Shown: piece after piece, positions 1 through 11,538 of the stretch | Layout of the letters: each line of letters opens with the position of its first letter | How positions within the stretch are numbered: position 1 is the stretch's first letter | Source of the DNA: Pteria penguin | Taxonomy: Eukaryota; Mollusca; Bivalvia; Pterioida; Pteriidae | Direction of reading: 5' to 3' | DNA: 64,000 nt | NCBI GenBank assembly: GCA_035048485.1 | Contig: CM068593.1 | Span: forward strand, 1,749,455 to 1,813,454 | Position numbers and translations under genes: made by a program | Notes under the pieces: model-generated | The model's database searches: none | What the model was told of the DNA's origin: nothing | Seen by the model: only the letters and a program-made list of their open reading frames with translations

Positions 1-202
1 ACGCCGATGTCTTGAAAACATGGTTTTCAGCAAATCAGGTCACGTGACCGACGCATCGTGAATATCAATAAGGAGAGTACATTTTGATGGTAGTTGTGCC
101 CTTACCAGTGTATGTATATATATAATGGGTTAATATATAATGTTGATCGAGAACATTACTAACAAACAGAATATGATATATAATTAAAATGTGAAGTGGT
201 AA

Positions 203-1165
203 TGTAAAGATGATGGATAAATCCAAATCATAAAGTCCGAAAATCATGAAACCAGGGGACATACAAAATCAGTGAATATGAAAACAAAGTAGAAAATAAC
301 AAAATATGTCTACTTGAAGAGCATATGGAAACCCCTATGATGGAGTGAGATCAGGTGCACGGGGAGAGTGAGTATCTCCTGCTTGCTAGCAACACCCGTC
401 AAATATACCCAGTAGAAAGAGTCAAATCGTGTAAATTCCATATATATTTATATATGGAGACGTCGAAGTAGGTAACCTTCTAGTATAGAAGGTGTCAAAT
501 CTATGTACAATGATCAGAATCGGTCTCAGTCCAGAATATCATTTAAAAGTCTGGATAACGAGGTTTCATATGGAGTAATAAGAGTCTCATAACGACCAGA
601 GAACTTCCTTAGTGACGTTGCTGGTCTAGCACATATATAACCATGGTTGAGTAGCTTATCTGAAAGTCGCTTAGCCCTCAGAACTAAGTCATTGTAATTT
701 TGAACATGCTCTGGAATAACGTATTAACTGAGATATGAATACGCCATATGCGACCGATGATGGAATGTTGCTACTATGAAAGGAAAGTTTGTGATAGCGA
801 AATTGAAATCGTCACGTTTGTCACAGAGTGAGGTGTTTTAATGTCGAAAGACAACATATATCTAAATACGAAGTAGAATTACTACTTAGACCTCCAGTTA
901 ACTTGGATAGATAATGTTTATCCGCGAATGAAGGATTAATAATTGAAAGCGATTCATCTATATATCTGTAAGTGAAATTGAAGCCAAGAGCCATTGCCTC
1001 TTTCCTTGGGAAAGCAATGACTGAATGAATTCAGCTTCGTATGAGTAAAGGAATATGCCAGCCAAAAGCGGGGCACAATTAGTGCCCATTGGAATGCCGA
1101 CAATTTGTTGAAAAACTTTCCTCCAAACACCACATAAATGTTATCGATAAGAAAGTTCAGCATGG
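203..1165 (-). mobile_element. RT family 1 copy 1, 5'-truncated retroelement
   Basis: Minus-strand remnant of the C-terminal RT region and 3' UTR. It begins at the frame MLNFLIDNIYVVFGG and continues with the YID box (here YIDE), LYDK and the C-terminal RLLNDI tail; the stop is at 526-528. The 3' UTR (203-525) matches the other copies and ends near ATCCATCATCTTTACAT. Several frameshifts and small deletions relative to the 41.5-44.2 kb copy make it a dead copy. The sharp loss of homology at 1165 marks 5' truncation, as expected of target-primed reverse transcription. Confidence 0.8.
345..400 (-). repeat. ~58 bp dispersed module in RT family 1 3' UTR
   Basis: GGGTGTTGCTAGCAAGCAGG followed by AGATACTCACTCTCC and GTGCACCTGATCTCAC on the minus strand. 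Confidence 0.85.
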
Positions 1166-1992
1166 GGGATTGGGTGGAGAAAATGTTGTTTGTCCTTATA
1201 TATGTCATACTGAGTACATTCTTCTCAACAATCAAACTGAAATATAAGTGGAAATGTCGGTGCATTTTATGTATACATTTGAACATGCAGATTTACCATG
1301 CTTTCAAAAGGACAACATATGAATGTTGACTTAAAATGTTGCAAAATGTAATTTCTATTGATTTAAAAAGTGGCTATTTATATAATATTTCCATGGAAAC
1401 GAATTTGGAGAAATATGAACTTTATTAGCTAATATTAATCACAGTAACAATGTCTTTCTAACATTTCTTTTTGACAACAATGTAGGACGTGTAAAAGAGG
1501 GGTTTTTATAATTTTATAATTCTGTTGCCATGGCAACCATTTGATTTGAACAGTTGAAAGAAAATGACGTATTTTATCATGATAATGTACATCAATACTT
1601 AATAGGTTTTAATATTGTGTTGAATTGATGTAATAAAATAATTTGGATACTTTTGGACATTCGAATCTCATAAATTTGATGCATGCGGATGAGAAAAGAA
1701 TAAATACATAAATTATGATAAAATTATCATGTATCATAGTTTTGCCCTAGTTCTGCAAGGAAATGGAACGGGCAATTTTCAGTAAAATCTCATCATTTGA
1801 AAGAGCATTCCTTTCTGCCTTTTGTCGTATCTCCTTTTAGTATAATATTTGAATAATTTTGTTTGTTGAAACTTGCAAACCTAACCTTAATGTAAGGAAT
1901 TTAACACCTCCAAGCGATAAACTGCATAGCAGACGTCAAATACGAAAATAAATAAATAAAAAATAAATGAGGATCGTTCAAACAATACAGAG
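1166..1992. other. No gene recognised
   Basis: AT-rich sequence with only short chance frames. The stretches 2287-2991 and 3898-4970 are similar. Confidence 0.6.
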
Positions 1993-2050
1993 GAGAGACC
2001 AGGTGTCCAGGAGGAGTGAGCGTCTCCTGTTTGGCTCGCAACACCCGCCG
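1993..2050 (-). repeat. ~58 bp dispersed module, RT-free context
   Basis: Module order (sense): GGGTGT, GGAGACGCTCACTCC, GGACACCTGGTCTC. About 180 bp to the right begins a second dispersed block (2224-2286) found with other module copies. Confidence 0.8.
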
Positions 2051-2223
2051 TGAATGCCCTGACATACAGACGAATCAATATACTTGAGCACAGGATATAT
2101 ACATGAATATGAACAAACACAGTGTAGAATATGTGGCAAAAGGGTATAATAACACTTAAGTCAAACCCTCCGCGGGGAACTTTTTATGAGCTCCTCACTG
2201 CAAAGGGAATAAATGTAACGTTC

Positions 2224-2286
2224 ATGTAAAATACGAAAATAACTAGTGTCACATGACTATGGCACTAACAACAATGTACCACAGAG
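2224..2286 (+). repeat. Dispersed 60 bp block, third copy
   Basis: AACTAGTGTCACATGACTAT and flanks match 49374-49435 and 62247-62308 at about 90%. Confidence 0.8.
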
Positions 2287-2994
2287 GACTTTCTCGACAT
2301 TCTGTTCACAAATTGCCGTCCGTATAACATTTTTAAGAGAAATGAACGATGTTAAAACACAAGCCAAGAGCATTTCATTCTAATGTTACAAATTATTATC
2401 ATGTACAGAATTTGCAACCTTCGAAGGGAGTTCACTTACCATATATGTTGATTCGATATTGATTTGATGTCATGCGGAAAAATTTCTAACTACCGTAAAC
2501 TTGTCAATAAAGTGTTTAGTGTTTATTCATAGATACATTTATCGACTTCGGTGTGGATTGTACTTTTATCTCATCAAGGGATACATCTTGATATAAAAAC
2601 CTCATGAGCAACTGTGTAAACCAAATGTATATTTCTTTAATTTATAAGTCCGTTATCTTTCGTTAGGTAGAGCTTGTGTGCTATCAGTTAGAAACGACGT
2701 TGAACGGAGGTAACCTTATGGCATCATAAGAAATGTTTCAATGTCCTTTACGTCATATTTGTGGGAATACGTTTGATTTCCTCTCTTAACTTTAGGACCA
2801 CAGTTGATGGCGGCGAAGTCCACTGTAGGACCATAAATGGCCATTACCTCTCATTTAAGTGGCATCAATCCTTGACAAACAAATTTAGATAAAATCTCTC
2901 ATAGGTCGTTAGCTTCGAAGTTTGCCAAGTATATCAAAAAGGTTTTACTTGCACTCCGGTTTTGACAAACTTTTCGCTCAATTTAACATCTTTA

Positions 2995-3894
2995 ACGGAT
3001 CCATTTCTGGAGAATGACTGACTTACAGCCATTTAGCAACTTTTATGTACATTAATACTATAATGCTAAACGTAAAATTCTGTTAATCGAATATGTGGTG
3101 ATATGGGGTCTTTGTTGTCTGCGGTTTGTTTATCCCTCTGTTGGTTTGGTGTGCGTTGATACGTGTTGTTATGACATAATGGCTCCAACAATATGACGTC
3201 CAAAGGGCGCGTCGCACTGACGTTCCTCTGTGCTGTTGCTGTATGCCCTGACGTTGTGCATGGTGTTGCGTTCTACTGCATTATTCGGCCAAAGGATACC
3301 TAAGCTTTGTTTATTCGCACCATACGGTGTTATTGTGTAAAGCTTTTTAATCCAAAAGTCTTTCTTGTTTCTCTGTAGTATTTCGACTTTGTGCTGCATC
3401 TTTCTAAAGTTATTATCGTTAAATCTTGCTTGGATGGAATATTTTTATTTTAATTCAAATCAATGCGACTGCTTTGTCTCTCTTCCGTTTAATATCTGCG
3501 AACAGAAATCCGGTTTAGACAAAACTTTTTGAATGAATTGTCGCCATTTTATTTTGCAGCATTCGTGTCTCATTCCTTGCCGACTTACTGCTTTCCTCAC
3601 TTATACGAAGCTGAATTCACATTCAATCTGTTTTTCTAAGGGGAAGAAGAAATAAGCTTCTATCTCTATTTAATTTCTCGTACAAATATATGCTTTTAAC
3701 GAGCTTTTAATAAATGATCCTATATGCGCGCCACGCAACATCTGTCCTAATACATTCAAACAAACCGCAGACAACAAAGACCCCATATCACCACATATTC
3801 GATTAACAGAATTTTACGTTTATCATTATAGTATTAATGAACATAAAAGTTGCTAAATGGCCGTAGGTCAGTGATTCTCCTGAAATGGACCCGT
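2995..3894. mobile_element. 900 bp element with ~130 bp terminal inverted repeats and TTA target duplication
   Basis: The left end (2995-3129) and right end (3762-3894) are inverted copies about 95% alike, beginning ACGGATCCATTTC on the left and ACGGGTCCATTTC on the right (read inward). They share long blocks such as CATTTAGCAACTTTTATGT and GGTGATATGGGGTCTTTGT. TTA precedes the left end (2992-2994) and follows the right end (3895-3897), a 3 bp duplication of the kind made by PIF/Harbinger-type transposases; the superfamily is inference. The interior holds a minus-strand coding remnant (3169-3420). Confidence 0.75.
3169..3420 (-). pseudogene. Coding remnant resembling a GIY-YIG endonuclease C-terminus
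   Basis: Open frame from 3399 downward with RNKKDFWIKKLYTITPYGAN. The pattern R-x3-FWI-x2-L-x-T-x2-P-x-G-x-N is what I associate with the C-terminal end of GIY-YIG endonuclease domains in Penelope-like retroelements. No catalytic GIY or YIG strand is visible, so only a fragment is present. It lies inside the inverted-repeat element. Confidence 0.4.
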
Positions 3895-4982
3895 TTATAA
3901 AAATTGTATGTCTCTGGTACTCTGACGTCTATATTTATGGTCAATAATTTGATATAAAATTACTGTCAATTATATGCAAAAGAAGAAGAAATTTCTCGCA
4001 TATGTTTATGTCAGACGTTAGAAATTTCTTTGTAAAGTGTCAGGAATTTGTATATTGAGATAGAAAAGCGATATCTCAACCATATATCTTATCAAATCAA
4101 TATACATACTTTTTACTTTCTACATCTCTGACCGCTCTCAACATTGAGTGAGATTACACCAGGAAGAGAAGAAACAGGTATGTGCATGTTTTATTAGTTT
4201 GTCGCCTAAATTATCCTGACACCCGTAACAAACACTTATATATACAAAACAAAACAATGCATAGAAAGACGCCGAATTTTCTGTCCTATTCTCACAGTGA
4301 TAAAGTAAATTAAAGTATTGATTTGTTTTAGATATTTTAAGAAACACAGAAACGATAAGCATCATAGACCAGCTATTGTCCATGTCTTGTTTAAGGCCCT
4401 GACATTCGTAACCGTAAAAAGTACATTTTCATGTGGAATAATGCTGATATTTATTCTTTCCTGTGTGATGAGACTCCTAATTCCTTCCAATACAAACTCA
4501 GCTGTCCATATGAATGTCCATATGAATGATTAGCCTCGTCGCTGAGTACAAATTGTGCTATAGAACCTGACTTCCGATATTCCTGACATCCATAACTACC
4601 ACATTTTGGGGACCGACTTTCATTTCTATCCAACTATAAACACAAAATAAGTCAGCAGGGTGGACATTTCAACGACTTTTACATATAAGCAAGTTATTTA
4701 CCGATTTCTTTGCATCTCATCCTAAAAAAAGTACTTATGCGTTCTCACGGTCTTTATTCAAGACGAAAATTCAGTATAAATAAAGAGAAACACAACAAAT
4801 TATGATTTATGTTTATCAGGTGTACGTTCAATCATAACTAGTAAATTTTGTTTTAAAATGTATAAACCTGTATTATATTTTATAAACGATGTCATCCGGT
4901 TTTCTTATGGATGTCAGAAGGTGTTGCTGGAACATAGAACTCATGATCAGCATATTCTGAAGTAAATCTTTTTTCTAAACTC

Positions 4983-5158
4983 AGGGGCAGGCTTGGTGTA
5001 GTGGTTAAGCGCTTGGCTTGCGGCGCCGACGATCCGGGTTCGATTCCCGGGTTGCGCCACTATGTTTAAGAGGTTGGTAACCTCCTGCTTCCATGTCGCG
5101 ATATAACTGAAATATTGTTGAAAGCGACGTAAAACACCAATCAACCAACCAACCAATA
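4983..5158 (+). mobile_element. SINE family A, full-length copy 1
   Basis: tRNA-derived head with A box (TGGTGTAGTGGTTAAGCGC) and B box (GGTTCGATTCC), a body with TTAAGAGGTTGGTAACCTCC and CATGTCGCGATATAACTGAA, and a tail of CCAA/CAAC repeats. A perfect 12 bp target-site duplication TTTTCTAAACTC flanks it (4971-4982 and 5159-5170). Confidence 0.93.
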
Positions 5159-5439
5159 TTTTCTAAACTCTATAATGCACACATAAGACGCATAGATCGT
5201 TAATTGAACAACGTGATATGCTTCCAAATGTCTCAAGCATTATCACTTGTACGGTACCAAACAATTTCATGTCGAATACACAATGATTATATTAAAAAAC
5301 CTAAACATGCAGGTCGAGAAATAATTTGAAATCACAAATCACTAAACTATATTATATGAGCAGTTTATATATGATACCAACTTTATTTTAACAAATCTAA
5401 TTTGATCTATGTGTCTTATGTGTGCATTATAGCGTTTAG

Positions 5440-5606
5440 TTGGTTGGTTGATTGGTGATTTACGTCGTTTTCAACAAATTTCAGTTATATCGCGACATGG
5501 AAGCAGGAAGTGACCAACCTCTTAATCATAGTGGCGCAATTCGGGGATCGAACCCGGATCATCGGCGCAGCAATCCAAGCGCTTAACCACTTCACCAAGT
5601 CTGTCC
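5440..5606 (-). mobile_element. SINE family A, full-length copy 2
   Basis: Minus-strand copy of the same SINE, B box GGTTCGATCCC, tail toward low coordinates. It is flanked by TTATAGCGTTTAG (5427-5439) and TTATAGTGTTTAG (5607-5619), a 13 bp duplication with one change. Its flanks are an inverted copy of those of copy 1. Confidence 0.9.
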
Positions 5607-5639
5607 TTATAGTGTTTAGAAAATACATGTTACTTGTAT

Positions 5640-6654
5640 AAACATGACATTGTGTTGTTGTTCAAAGAGTTTTTTTTTACAATACTGTCTCTTAATCTCC
5701 ATAACGAATATCACTCTCAGAGTTATCTTGGTTTTTATATGTGAAGTTTATTAAGGTATGCGAAAATAAGGTAAAACCAAGAAATATTATTATTCTTATA
5801 AATGTGTTTTTGTCGTAAATATTTTGCATATTTTGTCAAGTTTTCCGACTGTAATAAAGCCTATAAGTTATGCGTTTTTGAGACTATTAAGTTTGTCTCC
5901 ATCAGCGTTTAATATTAGTAAAATCCGAAATAGTAAGCAATATACATATTTTCACACAAAGTGTAAATAATGTCTATCCTATATGTTACACTAAGTAATG
6001 ATTGCTTGGTTTTGTGTATTAATGTTGTCGTTTTGTTGCTAGGGTTGTTTTCTTGGGAGCTGAAAATTGTTGTTTGATGTATTGTGAAACTGTCAAAGTT
6101 ATTAACGTTCAAAATAATAAAAAATAAAAGATAAAACATGGTTTATGTCTTTGCGTCCTAATCTAACACTAAGAATGTTTTTGAGATATTCACGAAATAC
6201 CTTATTTTCGTGGATTCCGGTTTTCGAGGTTTTCCATGAAATAGAGGTGCTGAGGTATATCTAGAGAGCACATCATATAAAAATGAATAAATAATGAGCG
6301 TTCACTGGGTCTCCGTAGGTATATACACCGGACAATGGAGCTGTGAACGATTTGAAGGAATGCAGAATATGTGGGATTTGAATAAGTTATTAATTACACA
6401 AACATTAGTCTTAATATAGCCTTCTCGTGGGACATTATCGATACAAAATTAATATACATGTACTTAATATAACCTACATGTACGTACACATCTGAATAAT
6501 CAATCCCCTGATTTCGCATTATGATTGTAGGATTAATCTGCGTGAAGGACCTTCAGAGGTTGATCAAAGTTCATTAGTATATCTAACATTTCAATTTTTT
6601 TCTTTTTTTTTTTTCTTTCATGTATTCTATTTATCCTATCTGACCATTGTAATA
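5640..6654. other. No gene recognised
   Basis: AT-rich; a short T-rich run at 6595-6618. No repeat shared with the rest of the window noticed. Confidence 0.55.
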
Positions 6655-7270
6655 CTATGTGTGACTTCAATTTAAGCATTGATAAAAATGATCTTCAAAC
6701 AATGTATTGGCTTCCCAAACTATACAAAACCCACGTTTTATATCAAATTCTAGTCATCGCTATTCAACTGTGCTTCCTAAACATATTACATCCGCTATCA
6801 CTGCATTTAAAGATCATGTTATCAAGTATTGCAATGCTTTTTTAGCAATAGTAACGTCAATTACGTTTGGTCAATCAAAAAATCTTACCAAGTCATTGAA
6901 AAATTCCGTTTGCGAAATTTTGATGCTAATACACGTTTCCACTTTTGATTTTCGACACTATATACCTCTCTACGTCATGACAATCAAAACCAAATTGTTC
7001 TGTCTGATGAGCTGGTGTTTCAACAGTTCAATGACACCTTCTTGATATCATGATTATATTTTAGTTATCGATAACCCTGAATTTTAAAAATATATTACTG
7101 ACATATATCCATCTGAACCTCACTTAAACAAAACCAATACTTCCGACCAGGAAACACCTTTTTTGGACTTAAATATTAAAATTATTAACAACAATATCAA
7201 TACAAACATAATTTTATGATAAACATGACGACTTTGGATTTCCTATTGTAAATTTCCCTTATCTGGATGA

Positions 7271-7947
7271 TGATGTCGCAAGATGTTGTCTTTCGACATT
7301 AATGGTCAATTGAACACCTCACTCTATGACAAACGTGACGATTTCAATTTCGCTATCACAAACTTTCCTTTCATAAGTAGCAACATTCCATCATCGCCCG
7401 CATACGGCGTATTCATATCTCAGTTAATACGTTATTCCAGAGCATGTTGAAATTACAATGACTTTGTTCTGAGGGCTAGGCGACTTTCAGTTAAGCTGCT
7501 CAACCAGGGTTATATATGTGCTAGACTAGCATCGTCACTGAGGAAGTTCTACGGTCGTTACGAGACTCTTATTATTCCATATGATATCTCGTTATCCAGA
7601 CTTTTAAATGATATTCTGGACTGAGACCGATTCCGATCACTTTACACAGATTTGACACCTTCTATACTAGAAGGTAACCTACTTCGACTTCTCCATATAT
7701 AGATACATATGGAATTCACACGATTTGACTCTTTCTACGGGGTATATGTGACGGGTGTTGCTAGCAAGCAGGAGATGCTCACTCTCCCCGGGCACCTGAT
7801 CTCACTCCATCACAGGGGTTCACATATGCTCTTCAAGTAGACATATTTTGTTATTTTCCATTTGTTTTTCATTTTCACTGATTTTGTATGTCCTATGGTT
7901 TCATGGTTTTTGGACTTGTGGTTTGGATTTATCCATCATCTTTACAT
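7271..7947 (+). mobile_element. RT family 1 copy 2, 5'-truncated, nested in RT family 2
   Basis: Starts at MLSFDINGQLNTSLYDKRDD and runs through FPFISSNIPSSPAYGVF to RLLNDILD and stop (about 7622), followed by the family 3' UTR with the ~58 bp module (7750-7805) and the 3' end ATCCATCATCTTTACAT. One in-frame TGA interrupts SRAC-NYND. Inserted between the family 2 codons for DVA and PSYG. Confidence 0.85.
7750..7805 (+). repeat. ~58 bp dispersed module in RT family 1 3' UTR
   Basis: Same form as the copy at 48764: ACGGGTGTTGCTAGCAAGC, GGAGATGCTCACTCTCC, GGGCACCTGATCTCAC. Confidence 0.85.
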
Positions 7948-8131
7948 CCCATCATATGGTATTTACATTAGTCAATTGGTTCGGTTCGCTAGAGCCTGCA
8001 CTAACGTTTTGGGTTTTCACCCAAACACTTCTCAGATTACTTTTAAACTTCTAATTCAGGAATATAGATATTATAAACTTCGAGAATCTTTTGGAAAATT
8101 TTACAGATCTTATTCAGACATTCTATCTTAA

Positions 8132-8889
8132 TTCGTAAATTTTCAACAATACTTATCCAGCGGAATTTCTCATCCGAATTTCTGCGGTGATATAGTAGAC
8201 AAACTAGAGAGGGTCAATGGTTCCGATAATGAGACTATTTCACAAACGCTTAGATGATCCTGATTTGTTATGAGGTATACTCCTCGGGATTTATCTTCAC
8301 TTTCTAAGTAATCTCTTATTTTGTCACTCTTGTTTTATCATGATTATTATCTTAAATGAGAAAATAATGAAATATATATAATCTATGTATATTTCTTCAT
8401 TGAATTCAAATGTGGATTTCAAAATATTTATAACAGTGCTTGTTAAAATCATTACTGAAACAATGCATAATGGCCTAGGATAAAACCAAATTCATGCTCC
8501 ATCATGCATTCGGAATCTCTCGCGTCTTTACTCATAAAAATGCTGCAATATGTAAAACTCAAAATGGATATGTACAGTGAAATAGACCCATTTGATATCG
8601 ATGGGTTCTAAAATTGTTAAACACCTTCAACATCGACAGTATGACCCCGAGATCACCACTGAGACCATAGGTCTTGCACTGGGTCCCTCTGCAAACCAAT
8701 ACAGACTTTTACTTCAGCGTTGTACGCTGACTTACAGGGTGATGGCGACTAAACAAGATTCATTTCAAATATGTAGAACAAACGTTAAGTGCAATTACAC
8801 AACGAATGGAGCAGAGGGAAAGGTTGCACAACAGAATTCTTCTTGGCATCTTCATTGTCGCTGTTTAACCCCCTTCATACATTTGGTAA
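8132..8889. other. No gene recognised
   Basis: A 104-codon frame (8592-8906) overlaps the dispersed TGACGTCAT repeat. It has no recognisable motif and I do not call it a gene. Confidence 0.5.
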
Positions 8890-8950
8890 TAGTGATGTCA
8901 CAATGACGTCATGTTATGTTTTGGCAGGTTCTCTGCAACATTATATACTT
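8890..8950 (+). repeat. Dispersed repeat pair with 18886-18942
   Basis: GTCACAATGACGTCATGTTA then TTTTGGCAGGTTCTCTGCAA; the second copy has TCACAATGACGTCATGTTAT then CTTTTGGCGGGTTTCTG. Looser similarity may extend to about 9000 and 19170. Confidence 0.7.
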
Positions 8951-9509
8951 GTGTATTGCCCTGTCACAGCTGCGAAGCGACCTTGCAATCCCGGATATTG
9001 AATGACTATGACCTTAATGTAATCCATAGTATGCAGTTGCTTTTCAAATGAATAACAAATAACTGGGGAAATATTTATTTCCTAATCTTGCAAAGTTGTT
9101 GCAGGGCTTTTGCGAATGCTATTGTATGTAAGCAGAGGACGCTAAGTCCCGTTGTCTCGCATCTATTTAATTGGGGTTCGCATTTGACATCGTACACGGT
9201 ATTGCCCCTTTATTTCATAGACTTCGAGATAGGGTTAACTTTTTTTTTACTTCTATGTTCTTTACAAATAATCATTGTGCTGGCTGGTCCAGGGATAGTG
9301 CACTAGATATCAAAGAAAAACAAAACACCGTACTGGTAGTGAAGGCCAATCCGGACAGATGTGAAATCAGGACGGCTCTTGAAAATCATATCAAATAAGC
9401 AAACTTTAAAACATCCATTGGCATATAGTTTAAAAGGATGTTATTCTTTCAAGTTGTGCAGCTACAATTACTTGAATGGTTTATTAGTAACAAACATAGC
9501 GATCGTTTG

Positions 9510-9655
9510 AATATAGCGCCCGTTAACGCGGCAGTCCAGCGCGTTCACGCGGTCTCGAAATTAAGTTCACGTGGAAGTCTGCGTTAACGCAAACGCGTGT
9601 GCTCAGCAGTCCTGAGCGCACGAGGAAAGCAAACTTCACGTTAATGTGACGTGAG
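9510..9655. other. CpG-dense patch in AT-rich DNA
   Basis: Rich in GCGTTAACGC-like words (CCCGTTAACGCGG, TCTGCGTTAACGCAAACGCG) with small palindromes. It directly precedes the open frame at 9661. No promoter elements recognised. Confidence 0.4.
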
Positions 9656-9660
9656 TATAA

Positions 9661-9855
9661 TGTTATGTTAGGACTGCACCTTTCTGTAAATTAGACATTG
9701 ATCAAAGGGCATTTGATGTGGCCAACCGTTCAATAGGTGCTTACAGTTCCATATTCTGTAAAGCATTAAAATCAGCAGGACCTACAGTAGAAAAAATACT
9801 TAATATAATAACAAACTTTGCATTTCGACAAGGTGCTCGGCAATGGATCAGTTAG
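9661..9855 (+). other. Unassigned 64-codon open frame, possible exon or element remnant
   Basis: Frame with balanced composition: CKLDIDQRAFDVANRSIG, FCKALKSAGPTVEKIL, NFAFRQGARQWIS then TAG. It has no ATG; GTTAG/GACTGC at 9671 could be an acceptor. I do not recognise it, and it may be chance. Confidence 0.2.
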
Positions 9856-10660
9856 AACGATAAATTAATAGAATACAATTATGATGATTCCTTTTAATCT
9901 TTTCACTGCATATAGATGCAAGACGTAAACTGCTTTGTTGATCAGAAGAAAAAGAAAGTTACGTCAGACCAGCATGTTTGAATGAAATTTTCTCATCATA
10001 TCTGAGTTACACGTATGTTTGTTTTTTTATTATCAATTTTTTCGGTAGTTTTAATGATGTATTCCTTGTTTATATATTCTTGTTAACGGAACGCTAGTAC
10101 ATAATGAATGATCTGTATTGATTGTTTCATGACTTAATCTGGCGAAGTATGAAATGAATCTATTTATTAATTCATCTGGCACATAGCCAGTTAGAATTTG
10201 CTCAATACATTAACGTGGATATGCAATCACGTTGAACTAGATTTCATAAATAAAAAATCACGAAACAAAACAAAATTCCAACAAGACCGAAGTTGTAAAC
10301 ACAGCTCAATGATCAATGAACTACTTAATTTCAAAACAACAACAGTACATCAAGAAACAGGGAAAATTATCAACTAAATCAAATATATTCGGAATTGTAT
10401 CCAAAACATAATAATAAAGAATTCAGTCATGTCGCAGAAATTGCTCGTACTCACACGATGAGCCCGATATAGTCTATTACTTAGTTAATACAAATACTCG
10501 AACAAAGGTATCGGTGAAAGGAAGCAATGATCTTTCTAATAAAATTCATGACAGGTTTTTAGGAAGAATCAACATCGCATTATGAATAGCAATTCCCATC
10601 TTCGTTTTCAAGAGAATAAGAGATTAACGACATGAGATGAGTGGATCGAGTGTTATACAG

Positions 10661-10705
10661 TGTGTGTGTGGTGTGTGTGTGTGTGTGTGTGTGTGGGGGG
10701 GGGGT
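10661..10705 (+). repeat. (GT)n plus G tract
   Basis: GT repeats followed by nine G. Confidence 0.95.
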
Positions 10706-10864
10706 CATATACATGTGTGAATAGCGATATTTTGAATGTGTATGCATGCTGTTATAAAAAGAATTCCATTTTACAATGATATTTTGTTTTGGAGTTCACT
10801 TAGCTTGCCATGGTAGGATAATGTATCTACTTCCTCGATTTGAAAGGTTATTTCAGGACATTTG

Positions 10865-10924
10865 TGACGGGTGTTGCATGCAACCAAGGGACGCTTACTC
10901 CTCCCATGGCACCTGGTCTTACCT
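10865..10924 (+). repeat. ~58 bp dispersed module, RT-free context
   Basis: GACGGGTGTTGCATGCAACC, GGGACGCTTACTCCTCC, TGGCACCTGGTCTTACC. Nearby TTATTGGGGTTTGCATTTG is also seen at 9171-9185 beside a weak module copy. Confidence 0.8.
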
Positions 10925-11481
10925 CGATTTTATTGGGGTTTGCATTTGTCTGAATGCGACACAATATTGTCCCCTTTATGCCATGGACTATGAGATATGG
11001 TTTACCCTTCGGTACTTCTTCGTTTTTTACTATTACTAATAGCTTGTGTGGTTTGTAGCTGAGTGGTCTCTTATCGGAGTCCCGTCGGCGTCTCGTCGGA
11101 AAAGAAATCAAGCTAATGTCTTTTATCTGCAGGAATCCGTTCTAAAAGCCAGAGGGACGAAGTTCTGGACGTAATATCCTCTGAAAAGTTTTATACAAGA
11201 CCATAATGTTAATCAAAATACAGAGGTCAAGGAAACGTTTTAACGTCTCAAGTCAACATTCCGCAATACAAAGATCCCGTGTACAATTATCGGATATCGT
11301 TGTCTGACATGTTAAATTCATTATTCGGTTGAAGTTTTATTGGTCGTTTAGATTGTGGTAGTTTTTCAGTTACAGTTACAATACTAATCGTGATGTTTAA
11401 CCAGCTATGACTACGGCACTATACCGTCTATTGAATGTGATTTCGAGGCTATAATAACCCGATTAATATCATGGCATTTCA

Positions 11482-11538
11482 GCGGGTGTGACCGGTCTGC
11501 AGGAGATGCTTACTCCTCCATTGCACCTGATATCCTAC
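11482..11538 (+). repeat. ~58 bp dispersed module, RT-free context
   Basis: GCGGGTGTGACCGGTCTGC, AGGAGATGCTTACTCCTCC, TTGCACCTGATATCCTACC. Confidence 0.75.

Larger units (their letters stand above)
6655..8131 (+). pseudogene. RT family 2, decayed reverse transcriptase interrupted by an RT family 1 copy
   Basis: Plus-strand fragments of a second RT family lie on both sides of an insertion (7271-7947). Left part: MYWLPKLYKT, the FSTLYTSLRHDNQNQI block, YITDIYPSEPHLNKT, TPFLDLNIKI and DDFGFPIVNFPYLDDDVA, spread over several frames. Right part resumes with PSYGIYISQLVRFARACTN and runs to KFYRSYSDILS and a stop (8129-8131). The order matches a single RT C-terminal half. Frameshifts and internal stops show it is dead. 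Confidence 0.72.

Noticed and set aside
4987..5060. Functional tRNA genes at SINE heads (also 20331, 63476)
   Set aside because: Heads have A and B boxes but poor cloverleaf pairing, and continue into SINE bodies with target-site duplications.
8592..8906. 104-codon frame as a gene
   Set aside because: No motif, no splice support, and its 3' part is a dispersed repeat.
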